NCBI GenBank assembly: GCA_021780055.1
Contig: JAJXZM010000570.1
Span: 1-8,302, forward strand
DNA: 8,302 bases
From: Acidobacteriota bacterium
GTDB lineage: Bacteria > Acidobacteriota > Terriglobia > UBA7540
Direction: 5' to 3'
The translations under genes and the position numbers were made by a program. Under the pieces are notes generated by a model that worked only from the letters and a program-made list of their open reading frames with translations, did not search any database and had not been told where the DNA came from. Positions 1 through 7,138 of the stretch are shown here, one piece after another; position 1 is the stretch's first letter; the number at the start of each line of letters is the position of its first letter.

Positions 1-29
1 TCACCAATTCCTTCAATACAAATACGGGG

Positions 30-77
30 ATTCTTCGCTCCGCCCCGTCCCATCCGGGACAGGGCTGCGCTCAGAAT
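30..77. repeat. Imperfect 48-nt palindrome, REP-like intergenic element
   Basis: Two 22-nt arms (30-51 and 56-77) flank a 4-nt ATCC loop. Comparing the left arm with the reverse complement of the right arm, the outer five bases (ATTCT) and inner five (GTCCC) match perfectly and most positions between them also match. The outer arms (ATTCTTCGCT / GCTCAGAAT) resemble an intergenic repeat I associate with acidobacterial and some other soil genomes; that is from memory. It lies just downstream of the secreted-protein gene, so its transcript could also fold and help termination or protect the mRNA 3' end. No second copy was seen in this window. Confidence 0.55.
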
Positions 78-86
78 GACGTGCAT

Positions 87-103
87 GGCGGGGTGAACCC
101 GCC
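87..103. repeat. Short GC-rich hairpin (GGCGGG/CCCGCC)
   Basis: A 6-bp perfect stem (87-92 with 98-103) encloses a 5-nt loop, GTGAA. It lies 18 bp past the stop codon of the minus-strand secreted-protein gene and next to the larger palindrome at 30-77. On the minus strand no T-run follows it, so it is not a classical terminator by itself. It may be part of the same composite intergenic repeat. Confidence 0.4.
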
Positions 104-121
104 GCTACAGCAGAATGGCGG

Positions 122-2584
122 CTAGTATCGAATGGCGGTGAGGCGGCCGGTATTCTCGCCGCGCAGCCAGATGTAGATGGGCGCGCCCGGGCTGGGCGGC
201 GGCCACGCCATCTCAATCTTGAGAGTTTGTTCCTGGGGCGATCCGCTGACCGTCGTCGGAATCCCTTGCACCGGGTAGCCGGCGTCGGGCGTCCATCCGG
301 TCTTGTCAATCATCTGCAGGTCCTGGCCGGTAAGCGTACCCCCATAGAGATCGTTGCCAAGCTTTTCATCGCTTAAGGCGAATTTCGTGATCCGCGGCAA
401 ACGCGTCACGCGGCCCAGCGTGTAGGGGTCGGAACTGCCGGTGGTCGGATCGGTGACGGTGGCGTCCAGCAGGCAACCTGACTGGCCTACAGCGCCCGGA
501 TCAACCGAGAGAAACAGGGTGCCGCTGCCGGCAAAATCGAGTTGCGCGGATTTGCCGCTGTCGCCGGGATGCAGCGTGAGTTGCTGCCGTGTATCGCCGT
601 CATTGCTGCAATCGAGAGTGACGGCAGGGCTGGGCCCCATGTTTGCCGCCTCGATGGCAAAGCTGACCGGCGACCCCGCGGGAATTTCGCTCTTCGCAAG
701 CGCCACGTTGCTCTCCTTGGGGAACGACGCGCGCACGTCCGTGATCCGGGGGCGTGGGCCCACCACGTGGACGACGTCCTCGATCGCCAGCGGCTTGCCG
801 ATTCCTTCAATGTGCAGGTTGGCGGTGAGCAATTCGCCCTTGCGGGCTTTCGGCTCAAGTTGCAGAGTGACACCGCGCTCCGTCGCTGCGTTGCTGTCTG
901 GAGACGCCGGAGCCAGCGTCCACTTTGCGCCGTCACTCGTGATGCTGGTGATGCGATCGAGACCGGACCCGTGCAGGGTGAGCGTTTGCGACTTCTCTCC
1001 CAGGTTGGCGCGCAACGGGAGGTCCGAGAGCTTGGGATTGGGCGGATGGACGGTCAGCGGCACGTCGTGACTGGTTCCGTTCAACTGGCTCAGCATCAGG
1101 ATATAGCTTCCCGCCTCGATGTTGGACGTATCAACGTCCGTTTCCAGCGTGTGCTGCTCGCCTCCCTGCTTTCCTTTGTCCAGCGTGAAATTGAGGACTT
1201 TCGCGACGGCGTTCTTGTCGCCCGCCTTCACTAACGACAGGTTGTTCACAAATTCGAAGTCGGGGCCCGTCAGCTTGACGGCAACCGTGCCGCTTCCCTG
1301 GACGAGATTGTCTTCAGATTCCGGCGCAACCTTTGCGGTTGAGAGGTCGGCAAACTTGTGGACTTCCACCGTGCCGGCCACATCAAACGGCGTCCAGTCC
1401 CAGAGCGCAGCCAGCTTGTACTTGCCCGGCGCAAGCTTCGCCTTGGTCAGGTCAATCGCCATGGTGTCGGCGGAGGAACCAACGGTAACATTCACGGGAA
1501 TCGACGAGTTGTGATCGTCGGAAACCAGTTTCCATTCGCGCGCGCGAGGAAGGTCCCTTAACTGCGCCCGCGTCTTGCTGGTCACCTTGATTTCAGACTT
1601 CCAGTCGAGCGGGACATGCGTTGTCGCGGGAAGTGAAACCGCCGGCGGTCCAACATTGGGAACTCTTCGCACCCACAGGTAGGCCGTCCGCATGCGCTTG
1701 GCGGGCTCCTTTTGAGTAGTGCAAAGTTCCAGATTGCCTGAGGCCGCGGGTTGCGCGAAGGCCGCACGGAAATCCGTGTCAGGAAACATCATGGTCCGCA
1801 TGTTTTGCAGAAGAGATGCGCCGCCGGCCGCCAGCCCTACGGGCGTGCTTCCCCAGAAAAGCGCCGCTACCCAGGCCGCCACTCCGGCAGATTGCTGGAG
1901 CGTGGTGGAACTTCCGCGTTCCGCCAGGGGATCGTACGACGACAGCGCGGGCACAACGGCGTGCAGAAGTTGCGAGGCCTGCTGGTCGGCAGGAGCTGTC
2001 GAACTGATCGACGGGAGAGTAACTCCGTACTGCGACGAAAAACCTTTGAGCACGGCATCAAGGTCGCGGCCGGCTGGCGGCGATTGCTCATATTTGGAAA
2101 GCGTCTGGACCAGCGCCTCCACTGTTGCAGCCTTTTCGGCGTAATCAGCAAGCTGCGGAATCAGATCCTGGTTGCGCTCAACCAGAGAATTGACCTTCTT
2201 AACGTCAAGCCCGTGCGGTCCGTAAACCACGCCGACAATCGAAGCGCGAGCGGGGACTTTCCATTCCTCGGCAACATTGGCGGGCAGCGGCGGCAGGATT
2301 TCAATCTTGCCGGATGTCCCTTTTGCGGCTGGGACGAAGAGTACTGTGATTTTTCCCTTCGGCCCGTTCTTCGGGTCGGAAGTTGGCGGCTCGTATTTCA
2401 GTTTCTCGCCATGCAGAATCACGTTGATCGAGTTGACAGGGAGTGGTGGCCCGCCCCGCTCTGGGACAACGAGCAGCTGAAACTTCGTTACAGGTGTTCC
2501 GGCCGAACATGTGCCCGGCGTGGCGGCGAAGCATTGAGTTGCAGTGATCAGAAAAAGTAGAACGAAATGGACAATGGTTTTCAA
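122..2584 (-). CDS. Secreted multi-domain Ig-like protein, function unknown
   Basis: 820 residues. The start codon is TTG, supported by AAGGAAGG six bases upstream and by a signal peptide directly after it (MKT, hydrophobic core about 4-16, probable cut after the A20/A21 region at CFA-ATP). Residues about 125-210 look helical and charged. Residues about 234-258 are hydrophobic (AAWVAALFWG), possibly a membrane-associated segment. From about 330 to the end the protein is beta-rich and appears to be tandem Ig-like or IPT/TIG-like modules. Successive modules open with a similar linker: NPKLSD (516-521), RPRITD (611-616) and LPRITK (729-734). Cysteines 659 and 704 in one module could form a disulfide. 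I do not recognise a named family. An export role is clear; surface, adhesion or matrix function is only inference. It lies alone on its strand, with palindromic DNA downstream. Confidence 0.85.
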   Translation of the reverse strand: MKTIVHFVLLFLITATQCFAATPGTCSAGTPVTKFQLLVVPERGGPPLPVNSINVILHGEKLKYEPPTSDPKNGPKGKITVLFVPAAKGTSGKIEILPPLPANVAEEWKVPARASIVGVVYGPHGLDVKKVNSLVERNQDLIPQLADYAEKAATVEALVQTLSKYEQSPPAGRDLDAVLKGFSSQYGVTLPSISSTAPADQQASQLLHAVVPALSSYDPLAERGSSTTLQQSAGVAAWVAALFWGSTPVGLAAGGASLLQNMRTMMFPDTDFRAAFAQPAASGNLELCTTQKEPAKRMRTAYLWVRRVPNVGPPAVSLPATTHVPLDWKSEIKVTSKTRAQLRDLPRAREWKLVSDDHNSSIPVNVTVGSSADTMAIDLTKAKLAPGKYKLAALWDWTPFDVAGTVEVHKFADLSTAKVAPESEDNLVQGSGTVAVKLTGPDFEFVNNLSLVKAGDKNAVAKVLNFTLDKGKQGGEQHTLETDVDTSNIEAGSYILMLSQLNGTSHDVPLTVHPPNPKLSDLPLRANLGEKSQTLTLHGSGLDRITSITSDGAKWTLAPASPDSNAATERGVTLQLEPKARKGELLTANLHIEGIGKPLAIEDVVHVVGPRPRITDVRASFPKESNVALAKSEIPAGSPVSFAIEAANMGPSPAVTLDCSNDGDTRQQLTLHPGDSGKSAQLDFAGSGTLFLSVDPGAVGQSGCLLDATVTDPTTGSSDPYTLGRVTRLPRITKFALSDEKLGNDLYGGTLTGQDLQMIDKTGWTPDAGYPVQGIPTTVSGSPQEQTLKIEMAWPPPSPGAPIYIWLRGENTGRLTAIRY

Positions 2585-2590
2585 ATCAAT

Positions 2591-2598
2591 CCTTCCTT
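2591..2598 (-). promoter_or_regulatory. Ribosome binding site that fixes a TTG start
   Basis: On the minus strand this reads AAGGAAGG, six bases ahead of TTG (2582-2584). There is no in-frame ATG near the beginning of the reading frame. The next in-frame methionine is at about residue 262, which would remove the signal peptide, so the TTG start is well supported. Confidence 0.75.
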
Positions 2599-2965
2599 GG
2601 CCCCACCCTGCAAAGATGAAGTGCCCCCGACCTCATAGTAAATTCAGCACTCTGTCTTTGGCAATTGCCTGTCCTCAAATGTGGTGCTACTTTCTCTTGG
2701 ATGACGAGCAGGGCGCCTCGGGATGGCAGGCTGGAAGCAGGTCAGTTCCAAATTCTTGAAACCGGTGTGTGTCGTGCACCGACTCGCCAATGGCATAGCC
2801 GGTCGAAGCAGGTTTGGGCACGGCTTTCGAGGAAAACAAGCTATTCCGGAAAGTCCCTCAAGCCACTCGTGCAGCCTGATAAGTCAATAGGCGTCATCGA
2901 CCACGCAAGCGACTTAGGCCTTCGATTGTTTTCATCTGACAAAGCGATGCAGGGGGAGAACAAAA

Positions 2966-3205
2966 TTAAATGAGGCGAACTCGAATCGAACGTTGTTGCT
3001 GTGTGAACGGGACCTTATTTTCCCAGGAAAGCCAGCCGATGGCCCAATCGAAGACAGGCGTCTTTGCCTTGGTCTGCTTCTTGAGTTGAGAAAGGCTGAC
3101 CGAAGTAGGGAAATTCAGCAAAGTGAGCACGCATACAGTTGCAAGAAAACAACCCAGAGCAGACAGGGGGTTTTCTGATGCGAAACCTCCGTTGCCTGAA
3201 CCCAT
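2966..3205 (-). CDS. Doubtful small membrane protein
   Basis: A 79-residue reading frame with an in-frame TGA immediately before the ATG (TGAATG), so this is the earliest ATG start. Residues about 14-32 are hydrophobic (LSALGCFLATVCVLTLL), followed by a lysine-rich stretch (KKQTKAK, 42-48) and a tryptophan-containing part (DWAIGWLSW). That pattern would fit a single-pass membrane peptide with a basic side. Against it, the upstream sequence has only a weak purine run (GAGAAAA), third-position base use by my hand count is near 50% GC and so not strongly coding, and another frame overlaps it (3015-3242). I do not recognise it. It could equally be chance. Confidence 0.22.
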   Translation of the reverse strand: MGSGNGGFASENPLSALGCFLATVCVLTLLNFPTSVSLSQLKKQTKAKTPVFDWAIGWLSWENKVPFTQQQRSIRVRLI

Positions 3206-3389
3206 TCATTTTCTCATGCACGGGAGTGGGTGAAAAGGGCACTTCGGGTGGAACACCAGGGTAGCGACGGGGGCTTTACACGCCGCATCCAATTGATTCC
3301 GGTCAAAGCATGGCGCCCGGAGGCGAAATCTTGGGCATCATGCCAACAAGCGTGGAGACCCGCCCGCCGGGCATGCTCCCTAAATGCAG

Positions 3390-3430
3390 ATGGGGGAGCC
3401 TGGTGGCTCCCCCATGGTTTCTTTCTCTTT
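3390..3430 (+). terminator. Strong orphan hairpin terminator
   Basis: A perfect 11-bp stem (ATGGGGGAGCC, 3390-3400, with GGCTCCCCCAT, 3405-3415) closes a TGGT loop. A T-rich tail follows on the plus strand (GGTTTCTTTCTCTTT, 3416-3430). The opposite strand has no T-rich tail, so the orientation is plus. No convincing plus-strand gene ends here, so it may terminate an unannotated small RNA or be a remnant of a lost gene. Confidence 0.55.
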
Positions 3431-3600
3431 GGCCGTCGCCCAACGTTTGTCCGCTGGGATCGGTCCGCACCGCAAGAGCGGTGTGATCATGAAACCTTTA
3501 CTTCCGGTGGACTCTGCTTGTCCATGTACAACTAACTACCACTGTCCGAGACCAGATTCAAGTGCATAATTTGCGGCTGTAATTCTTTCGCAGCTACCAT

Positions 3601-4068
3601 TTATTTTTCATTCACTTGCGGGAATTGGCTGAGCATCAGCCGCAGCAGTTCATGGCGAGTAACGATGCCAACCGGCTTCCGGTCCCGCACAACAGGCAGA
3701 CGATGAATTCCGCCTTTCAGCATCTTTTCCAGGACCGTTTCGATCGTGTCGACCTCAGTTACAGAGATGACATCGCGGCTCATAATTTCTCGCACTACGC
3801 GGCGGCGAGCTGACTCGTAGATTCGCTCGACGTGTTCATGCGGCATCCACTCTCCAAACATCTGTGGAAAGCGATAGATGGAGAACGGGATACCCTTCTC
3901 CTTGGCAACAAAATCGGACTCGGTCACAATGCCGCAGAGGTTGCCTTGATCGTCGATGACGGGCAGGCCCCCTATGTTGCGATCGAGCATGATCTTCGCG
4001 GCTTCTTCCAATGAGCAATCTTCATCAACCGTGATGACGGGTACCAGCATGATTTGTCGAACAAACAT
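3601..4068 (-). CDS. Two-CBS-domain (Bateman module) protein
   Basis: 155 residues, made almost entirely of a tandem CBS pair. CBS1 spans about 1-58 and contains NIGGLPVIDD and GIVTESD (46-52). CBS2 spans about 92-148 and contains GIHRLPVV and GIVTRHE (134-140). The GIVTxxD/E motifs are the usual ribose/phosphate-contact positions of adenine-nucleotide-binding CBS pairs. A linker of about 33 residues (PFSIYRFPQMFGEW and onward) separates the two. No catalytic or transport domain is attached, so it probably acts as a stand-alone energy or ligand sensor, or binds a partner protein. The ATG at 4066-4068 is preferred because GTGGAG lies eight bases upstream and the product then starts exactly at CBS1. 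The frame stays open to 4290, but that extension has no domain character. It is divergent from the Ca2+-ATPase gene; functional linkage is inferred from position only. Confidence 0.9.
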   Translation of the reverse strand: MFVRQIMLVPVITVDEDCSLEEAAKIMLDRNIGGLPVIDDQGNLCGIVTESDFVAKEKGIPFSIYRFPQMFGEWMPHEHVERIYESARRRVVREIMSRDVISVTEVDTIETVLEKMLKGGIHRLPVVRDRKPVGIVTRHELLRLMLSQFPQVNEK

Positions 4069-4402
4069 CTCAGTTGCTCCACTCGTAGAAACTCTAGAGG
4101 TGCAATTGCCAGCGAAGTGAACGGCCAGCTGGCGTGAAGATGGCGGACTTGGCTGCCTGCCCAGTGAAATGACAAGGTGGGAAGACAACAGTCTGATCGA
4201 CGTAAACCTTTGAATCCCTTTCCATCTCGTGTATTCTCGACTTAGAGCAGGCGCAACAATCCGGTTTGACATATTTGAAGTCCACGGCACTTAACGGGCC
4301 AGAAAAACACCCAGATGCCGGAGCCTGCGAAGTCACACCAAGCACCTTGGAGAGTCGGCCTGAGAAGCCCGCCAATTCTGAGGTGGACTCCATCGCGGCA
4401 CA
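4069..4402. promoter_or_regulatory. Divergent promoter region, CBS protein / Ca2+-ATPase
   Basis: A 334-bp non-coding gap between two divergent genes must hold both promoters. Plus-strand candidates for the ATPase are TTGAAT-16 bp-TATTCT (4210-4237) and a perfect TTGACA at 4266-4271 that lacks a good -10 element. Neither is convincing alone. Near the CBS start are three short perfect palindromes (4092-4099, 4102-4109, 4124-4133) that could be operator sequence. No riboswitch or RNA gene was recognised. Confidence 0.5.
4092..4133. promoter_or_regulatory. Cluster of three short palindromes, possible operator
   Basis: CTCTAGAG (4092-4099), GCAATTGC (4102-4109) and GCCAGCTGGC (4124-4133) are each perfect palindromes. 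The first two are centred 10 bp apart, about one helical turn. They lie 24-65 bp upstream of the CBS start codon, so they are in its likely 5' leader or promoter. Individually such short palindromes occur by chance. The clustering is the only reason to report them. Confidence 0.25.
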
Positions 4403-7138
4403 GTGCATTCCATGACCAAATGGTACCAGATCAAACCAGAAGCGGCTGTAGAAGAATTAGGGAGTAACTCGCTTACCGGTCTTAGCGAGGCTGAAGCCAC
4501 GCGCCGGCTGGCCGAGTTTGGCTCCAACGAACTGAAAGAGACCGGGACCCAAAGCCCTTGGCTGATTTTCCTCGATCAGTTGAAGGAACTGATGGTGATC
4601 ATTCTGATCATTGCTGCCGTGATCTCCGCGCTTCTTGGTGATTACAGCGATGCCATTGCCATCGGGGCAATTGTTGTTCTCAACGCAGTCCTTGGCTTTA
4701 CCCAGGAGTATCGGGCGGAAAAGGCGATGGCTGCCCTTAAGAAACTTTCAGTCCCATCTGTGAAGGTTCGGCGGGACGGGGAAGTCCGTGAAGCTTCTGC
4801 GGTTAGCCTTGTTCCCGGCGACATTATTTTGCTGGAAGCAGGAAGCTTTGTGGCTGCTGACTGTCGCGTAATTGAAAGTGCAGACCTCCAGACGCAGGAA
4901 GCCGCGTTGACTGGCGAGTCTCTTCCGGTCCGGAAGACCAGCGATCAGCTGGGCCAAGCGGACCTGGCGCTGGGTGATCGCCACAACATGGTTTACATGG
5001 GGACATACATCACCGCTGGACGCGGAGAAGCCATCGTGGCAGAAACCGGCATGCGTACGGAGCTGGGCCAGATCGCTGGAATGATCCAGACCGTGGAAGC
5101 GCAACCGACACCTCTGCAAAGGCGCATGGGCCAACTCGGAAAAGCGCTTGCGGCAGCTGCCCTCTTCATCGTTCTGCTGATCTTTGTGCTTGGCTGGTTC
5201 CGCGGAGAGAATCTTGAGGTACTTTTCCTCACGGCCGTCAGCATCGCGGTTGCCGCTGTGCCGGAGGGTCTGCCGGCTGTTATGACCATTGCTCTAACGC
5301 TGGGCGCCCAGCGCATGCTGAAGCGCAGGGTTCTGATCCGCAAGTTGTCTGCGGTTGAAACCTTGGGATCCGTCACGGTCATCTGCTCTGACAAGACCGG
5401 CACTTTGACTGAAAACCAGATGGCCGCAACGGTCTTTCAGCTTCCAGACCGTAAGGTGGAGGTTCACGAGCGCGGATCAGACGACTACCGTAGCGAGTTT
5501 CCGGAACTTGGCCTGGTGGGATTTAATCTGATGCTGGCGGGAGCCGCGCTGTGCAACGACGCCGTGATGAGATTGAACTCGACCGGGGCAAACTTATCCG
5601 GGCCTCTTGGCGACCCTACCGAAACCGCATTGGTCGTGGCTGCAGCGCGATCAGGACTCCAGAAGCCGGAGCTGGATCGCCTTCTGCCGCGAATTGGCGA
5701 GGTCCCTTTCACCTCTGAGCGCAAGCGAATGACGACGGTCCATCGCTCCTCCTCTGAACCGGAGTTGATACCGGAAGGAGTTCGAGTTGCCTGCAGCGAG
5801 GGCACTTCCTCTGCCATCGCATTTACCAAGGGAGCAGTCGATGTCCTTTTAGGCCTGTCGAGCTCAGTCTGGGTGGACGGAGGGCAAGTGCCGCTGGACG
5901 AAACCTGGCAGGAGCGGCTGCTGGCTGAGAATGACAAGATGGCGGCCAACGGAATGCGTGTTCTGGGCGTTGCGTTTCGCTGCCTGCCTGTGGCTCCTCG
6001 CAACGCCGAGACAGATGATCTTGAACGCGAGCTGACCTTCGTCGGCATGATTGGGATGATTGACCCACCCAGGCCGGAAGCAGCAGCAGCAGTCAGCACC
6101 TGCAAAACGGCAGGCATTCGCCCGATGATGATTACCGGTGACCATCCCTTGACAGCCCGGTATATTGCCCGCCAACTTGGAATTTCCGATAACGGCAGTG
6201 TAGTGACAGGATCTCAGCTCGACCGGACTTCGCCTGAAGAGTTGGAGCAGTTGACAGAGTCGGCGCCTGTTTACGCCAGAGTCTCTCCTGAGCACAAGCT
6301 CAGGATTGTGAAAGGTCTCAACCGTCGGGGCCATATTGTCGCGATGGCCGGCGATGGCGTAAACGATGCTCCAGCGCTGAAAAAGGCGGACATCGGCGTT
6401 GCCATGGGAATCACCGGGACTGACGTTTCCAAAGAAGCTGCGGATATGGTTTTGCTGGATGACAACTTCGCCAGCATTGTCGCTGCCGTTGAAGAAGGCC
6501 GGGTGATTTATGACAATATTCGGAAGTTTATCCGCTACATCCTGACAACAAATTCCGGTGAAATTTGGCTGATGCTGGTCGCGCCTTTCTTCGGCATGCC
6601 CCTGCCCTTGCTCCCGCTGCAAATCCTCTGGATGAACCTGGTGACTGACGGTTTACCCGCGCTGGCATTGGGCTTGGAGCCAGCCGAGTCAGACACTATG
6701 CGTCGCCCCCCGCGCCAGCCGAAAGAAAGCATCTTTGCCCGGGGCATGGGCCGACACACCCTTTGGGTTGGCTTCCTAATGGGACTCCTTTGTCTGGGCG
6801 TTGCCGAAGGCTACTGGCACGCCGGCGATCCCAAATGGCAGACGATGGTGTTCACAACTCTCACCCTCTCGCAGATGGCTCATGTTATGGCCATCCGGTC
6901 TGAACGCCGGTCGCTGTTTGAAATTGGCCTGTTATCCAATAAACCGCTGCTGGGCGCGGTGGCGCTGACGGTCCTACTGCAACTTGCGTTGGTGTATGTG
7001 CCGTTCCTTCAATCAATTTTCAAGACCGTAGCTCTGCCCCTTCCCGACCTGATTCTTACCCTGGTTGTCAGTTCCTTGATTCTCTGGGCTGTAGAAGCGG
7101 AAAAGTGGTTTCTGCGGAAACATACGAAGGCCGCATAG
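4403..7138 (+). CDS. Type IIA P-type Ca2+-transporting ATPase (PacL/SERCA-like)
   Basis: 911 residues from GTG 4403, or 908 from ATG 4412; neither has a good Shine-Dalgarno sequence (GAGGTGG at 4380-4386 is too far), so the start is uncertain. All family landmarks are in order: N-terminal cation-ATPase domain (about 5-75), TGES actuator loop (170-173), PEGLP in M4 (287-291), DKTGT with phosphorylated Asp330, DPTE (404-407), KGA nucleotide-binding motif (476-478), TGD (578-580) and the GDGVND hinge (650-655). Ten membrane segments fit: two pairs before and six after the cytosolic domains. Calcium ligands are present as Glu288 (M4), Asn717 and Glu720 (M5) and Asn745, Thr748, Asp749 (M6), matching SERCA N768/E771 and N796/T799/D800. 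The M8 position equal to SERCA E908 is Gln824. The M5/M6 pattern argues for type IIA Ca2+ export with ATP hydrolysis; Mn2+ transport is possible. The stop codon abuts the next gene. Confidence 0.96.
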   Translation: MHSMTKWYQIKPEAAVEELGSNSLTGLSEAEATRRLAEFGSNELKETGTQSPWLIFLDQLKELMVIILIIAAVISALLGDYSDAIAIGAIVVLNAVLGFTQEYRAEKAMAALKKLSVPSVKVRRDGEVREASAVSLVPGDIILLEAGSFVAADCRVIESADLQTQEAALTGESLPVRKTSDQLGQADLALGDRHNMVYMGTYITAGRGEAIVAETGMRTELGQIAGMIQTVEAQPTPLQRRMGQLGKALAAAALFIVLLIFVLGWFRGENLEVLFLTAVSIAVAAVPEGLPAVMTIALTLGAQRMLKRRVLIRKLSAVETLGSVTVICSDKTGTLTENQMAATVFQLPDRKVEVHERGSDDYRSEFPELGLVGFNLMLAGAALCNDAVMRLNSTGANLSGPLGDPTETALVVAAARSGLQKPELDRLLPRIGEVPFTSERKRMTTVHRSSSEPELIPEGVRVACSEGTSSAIAFTKGAVDVLLGLSSSVWVDGGQVPLDETWQERLLAENDKMAANGMRVLGVAFRCLPVAPRNAETDDLERELTFVGMIGMIDPPRPEAAAAVSTCKTAGIRPMMITGDHPLTARYIARQLGISDNGSVVTGSQLDRTSPEELEQLTESAPVYARVSPEHKLRIVKGLNRRGHIVAMAGDGVNDAPALKKADIGVAMGITGTDVSKEAADMVLLDDNFASIVAAVEEGRVIYDNIRKFIRYILTTNSGEIWLMLVAPFFGMPLPLLPLQILWMNLVTDGLPALALGLEPAESDTMRRPPRQPKESIFARGMGRHTLWVGFLMGLLCLGVAEGYWHAGDPKWQTMVFTTLTLSQMAHVMAIRSERRSLFEIGLLSNKPLLGAVALTVLLQLALVYVPFLQSIFKTVALPLPDLILTLVVSSLILWAVEAEKWFLRKHTKAA

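Larger units (their letters stand above)
2585..3600. other. Gene-poor intergenic kilobase
   Basis: About 1 kb separates two minus-strand genes. Reading frames here are short, overlap on both strands, and give no protein I recognise. The region must contain the promoter of the secreted-protein gene near its left end and the 3' end of the CBS-protein transcript near its right end. The only structured item I see is the hairpin at 3390-3430. The only reading frame with some protein-like character is 2966-3205 on the minus strand. I looked for tRNA, transposase remnants and familiar riboswitch cores and saw none that held up. Confidence 0.6.

Noticed and set aside
1751..2560. 269-residue plus-strand reading frame antisense to the secreted-protein gene, plus similar ones at 441-1070 and 542-1234
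   Set aside because: These are shadows of a GC-rich gene on the other strand. They have no domain character, no ribosome binding site and arginine/serine-rich composition typical of antisense frames.
2585..2800. Possible insertion-sequence remnant in the gene-poor region
   Set aside because: No terminal inverted repeats, target duplication or transposase motif could be identified by eye in any frame.
2970..3000. tRNA-like T-loop (GTTCGATTC on the minus strand)
   Set aside because: The flanking bases do not form a five-pair T-stem, and no acceptor stem or anticodon arm is present.
3230..3535. Plus-strand 101-residue reading frame
   Set aside because: It runs straight through the strong hairpin terminator at 3390-3430, has no recognisable domain, and its composition (Arg/Trp/Pro rich) looks non-coding.
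4069..4290. N-terminal extension of the CBS protein to 4290
   Set aside because: The extra 74 residues have no domain or signal-peptide character. A good ribosome binding site precedes the internal ATG at 4068, where CBS1 begins.
5485..6622. Long minus-strand frames inside the Ca2+-ATPase gene (5485-6117 and 5864-6622)
   Set aside because: The plus-strand frame contains every catalytic P-type ATPase motif in order; the antisense frames contain nothing recognisable.
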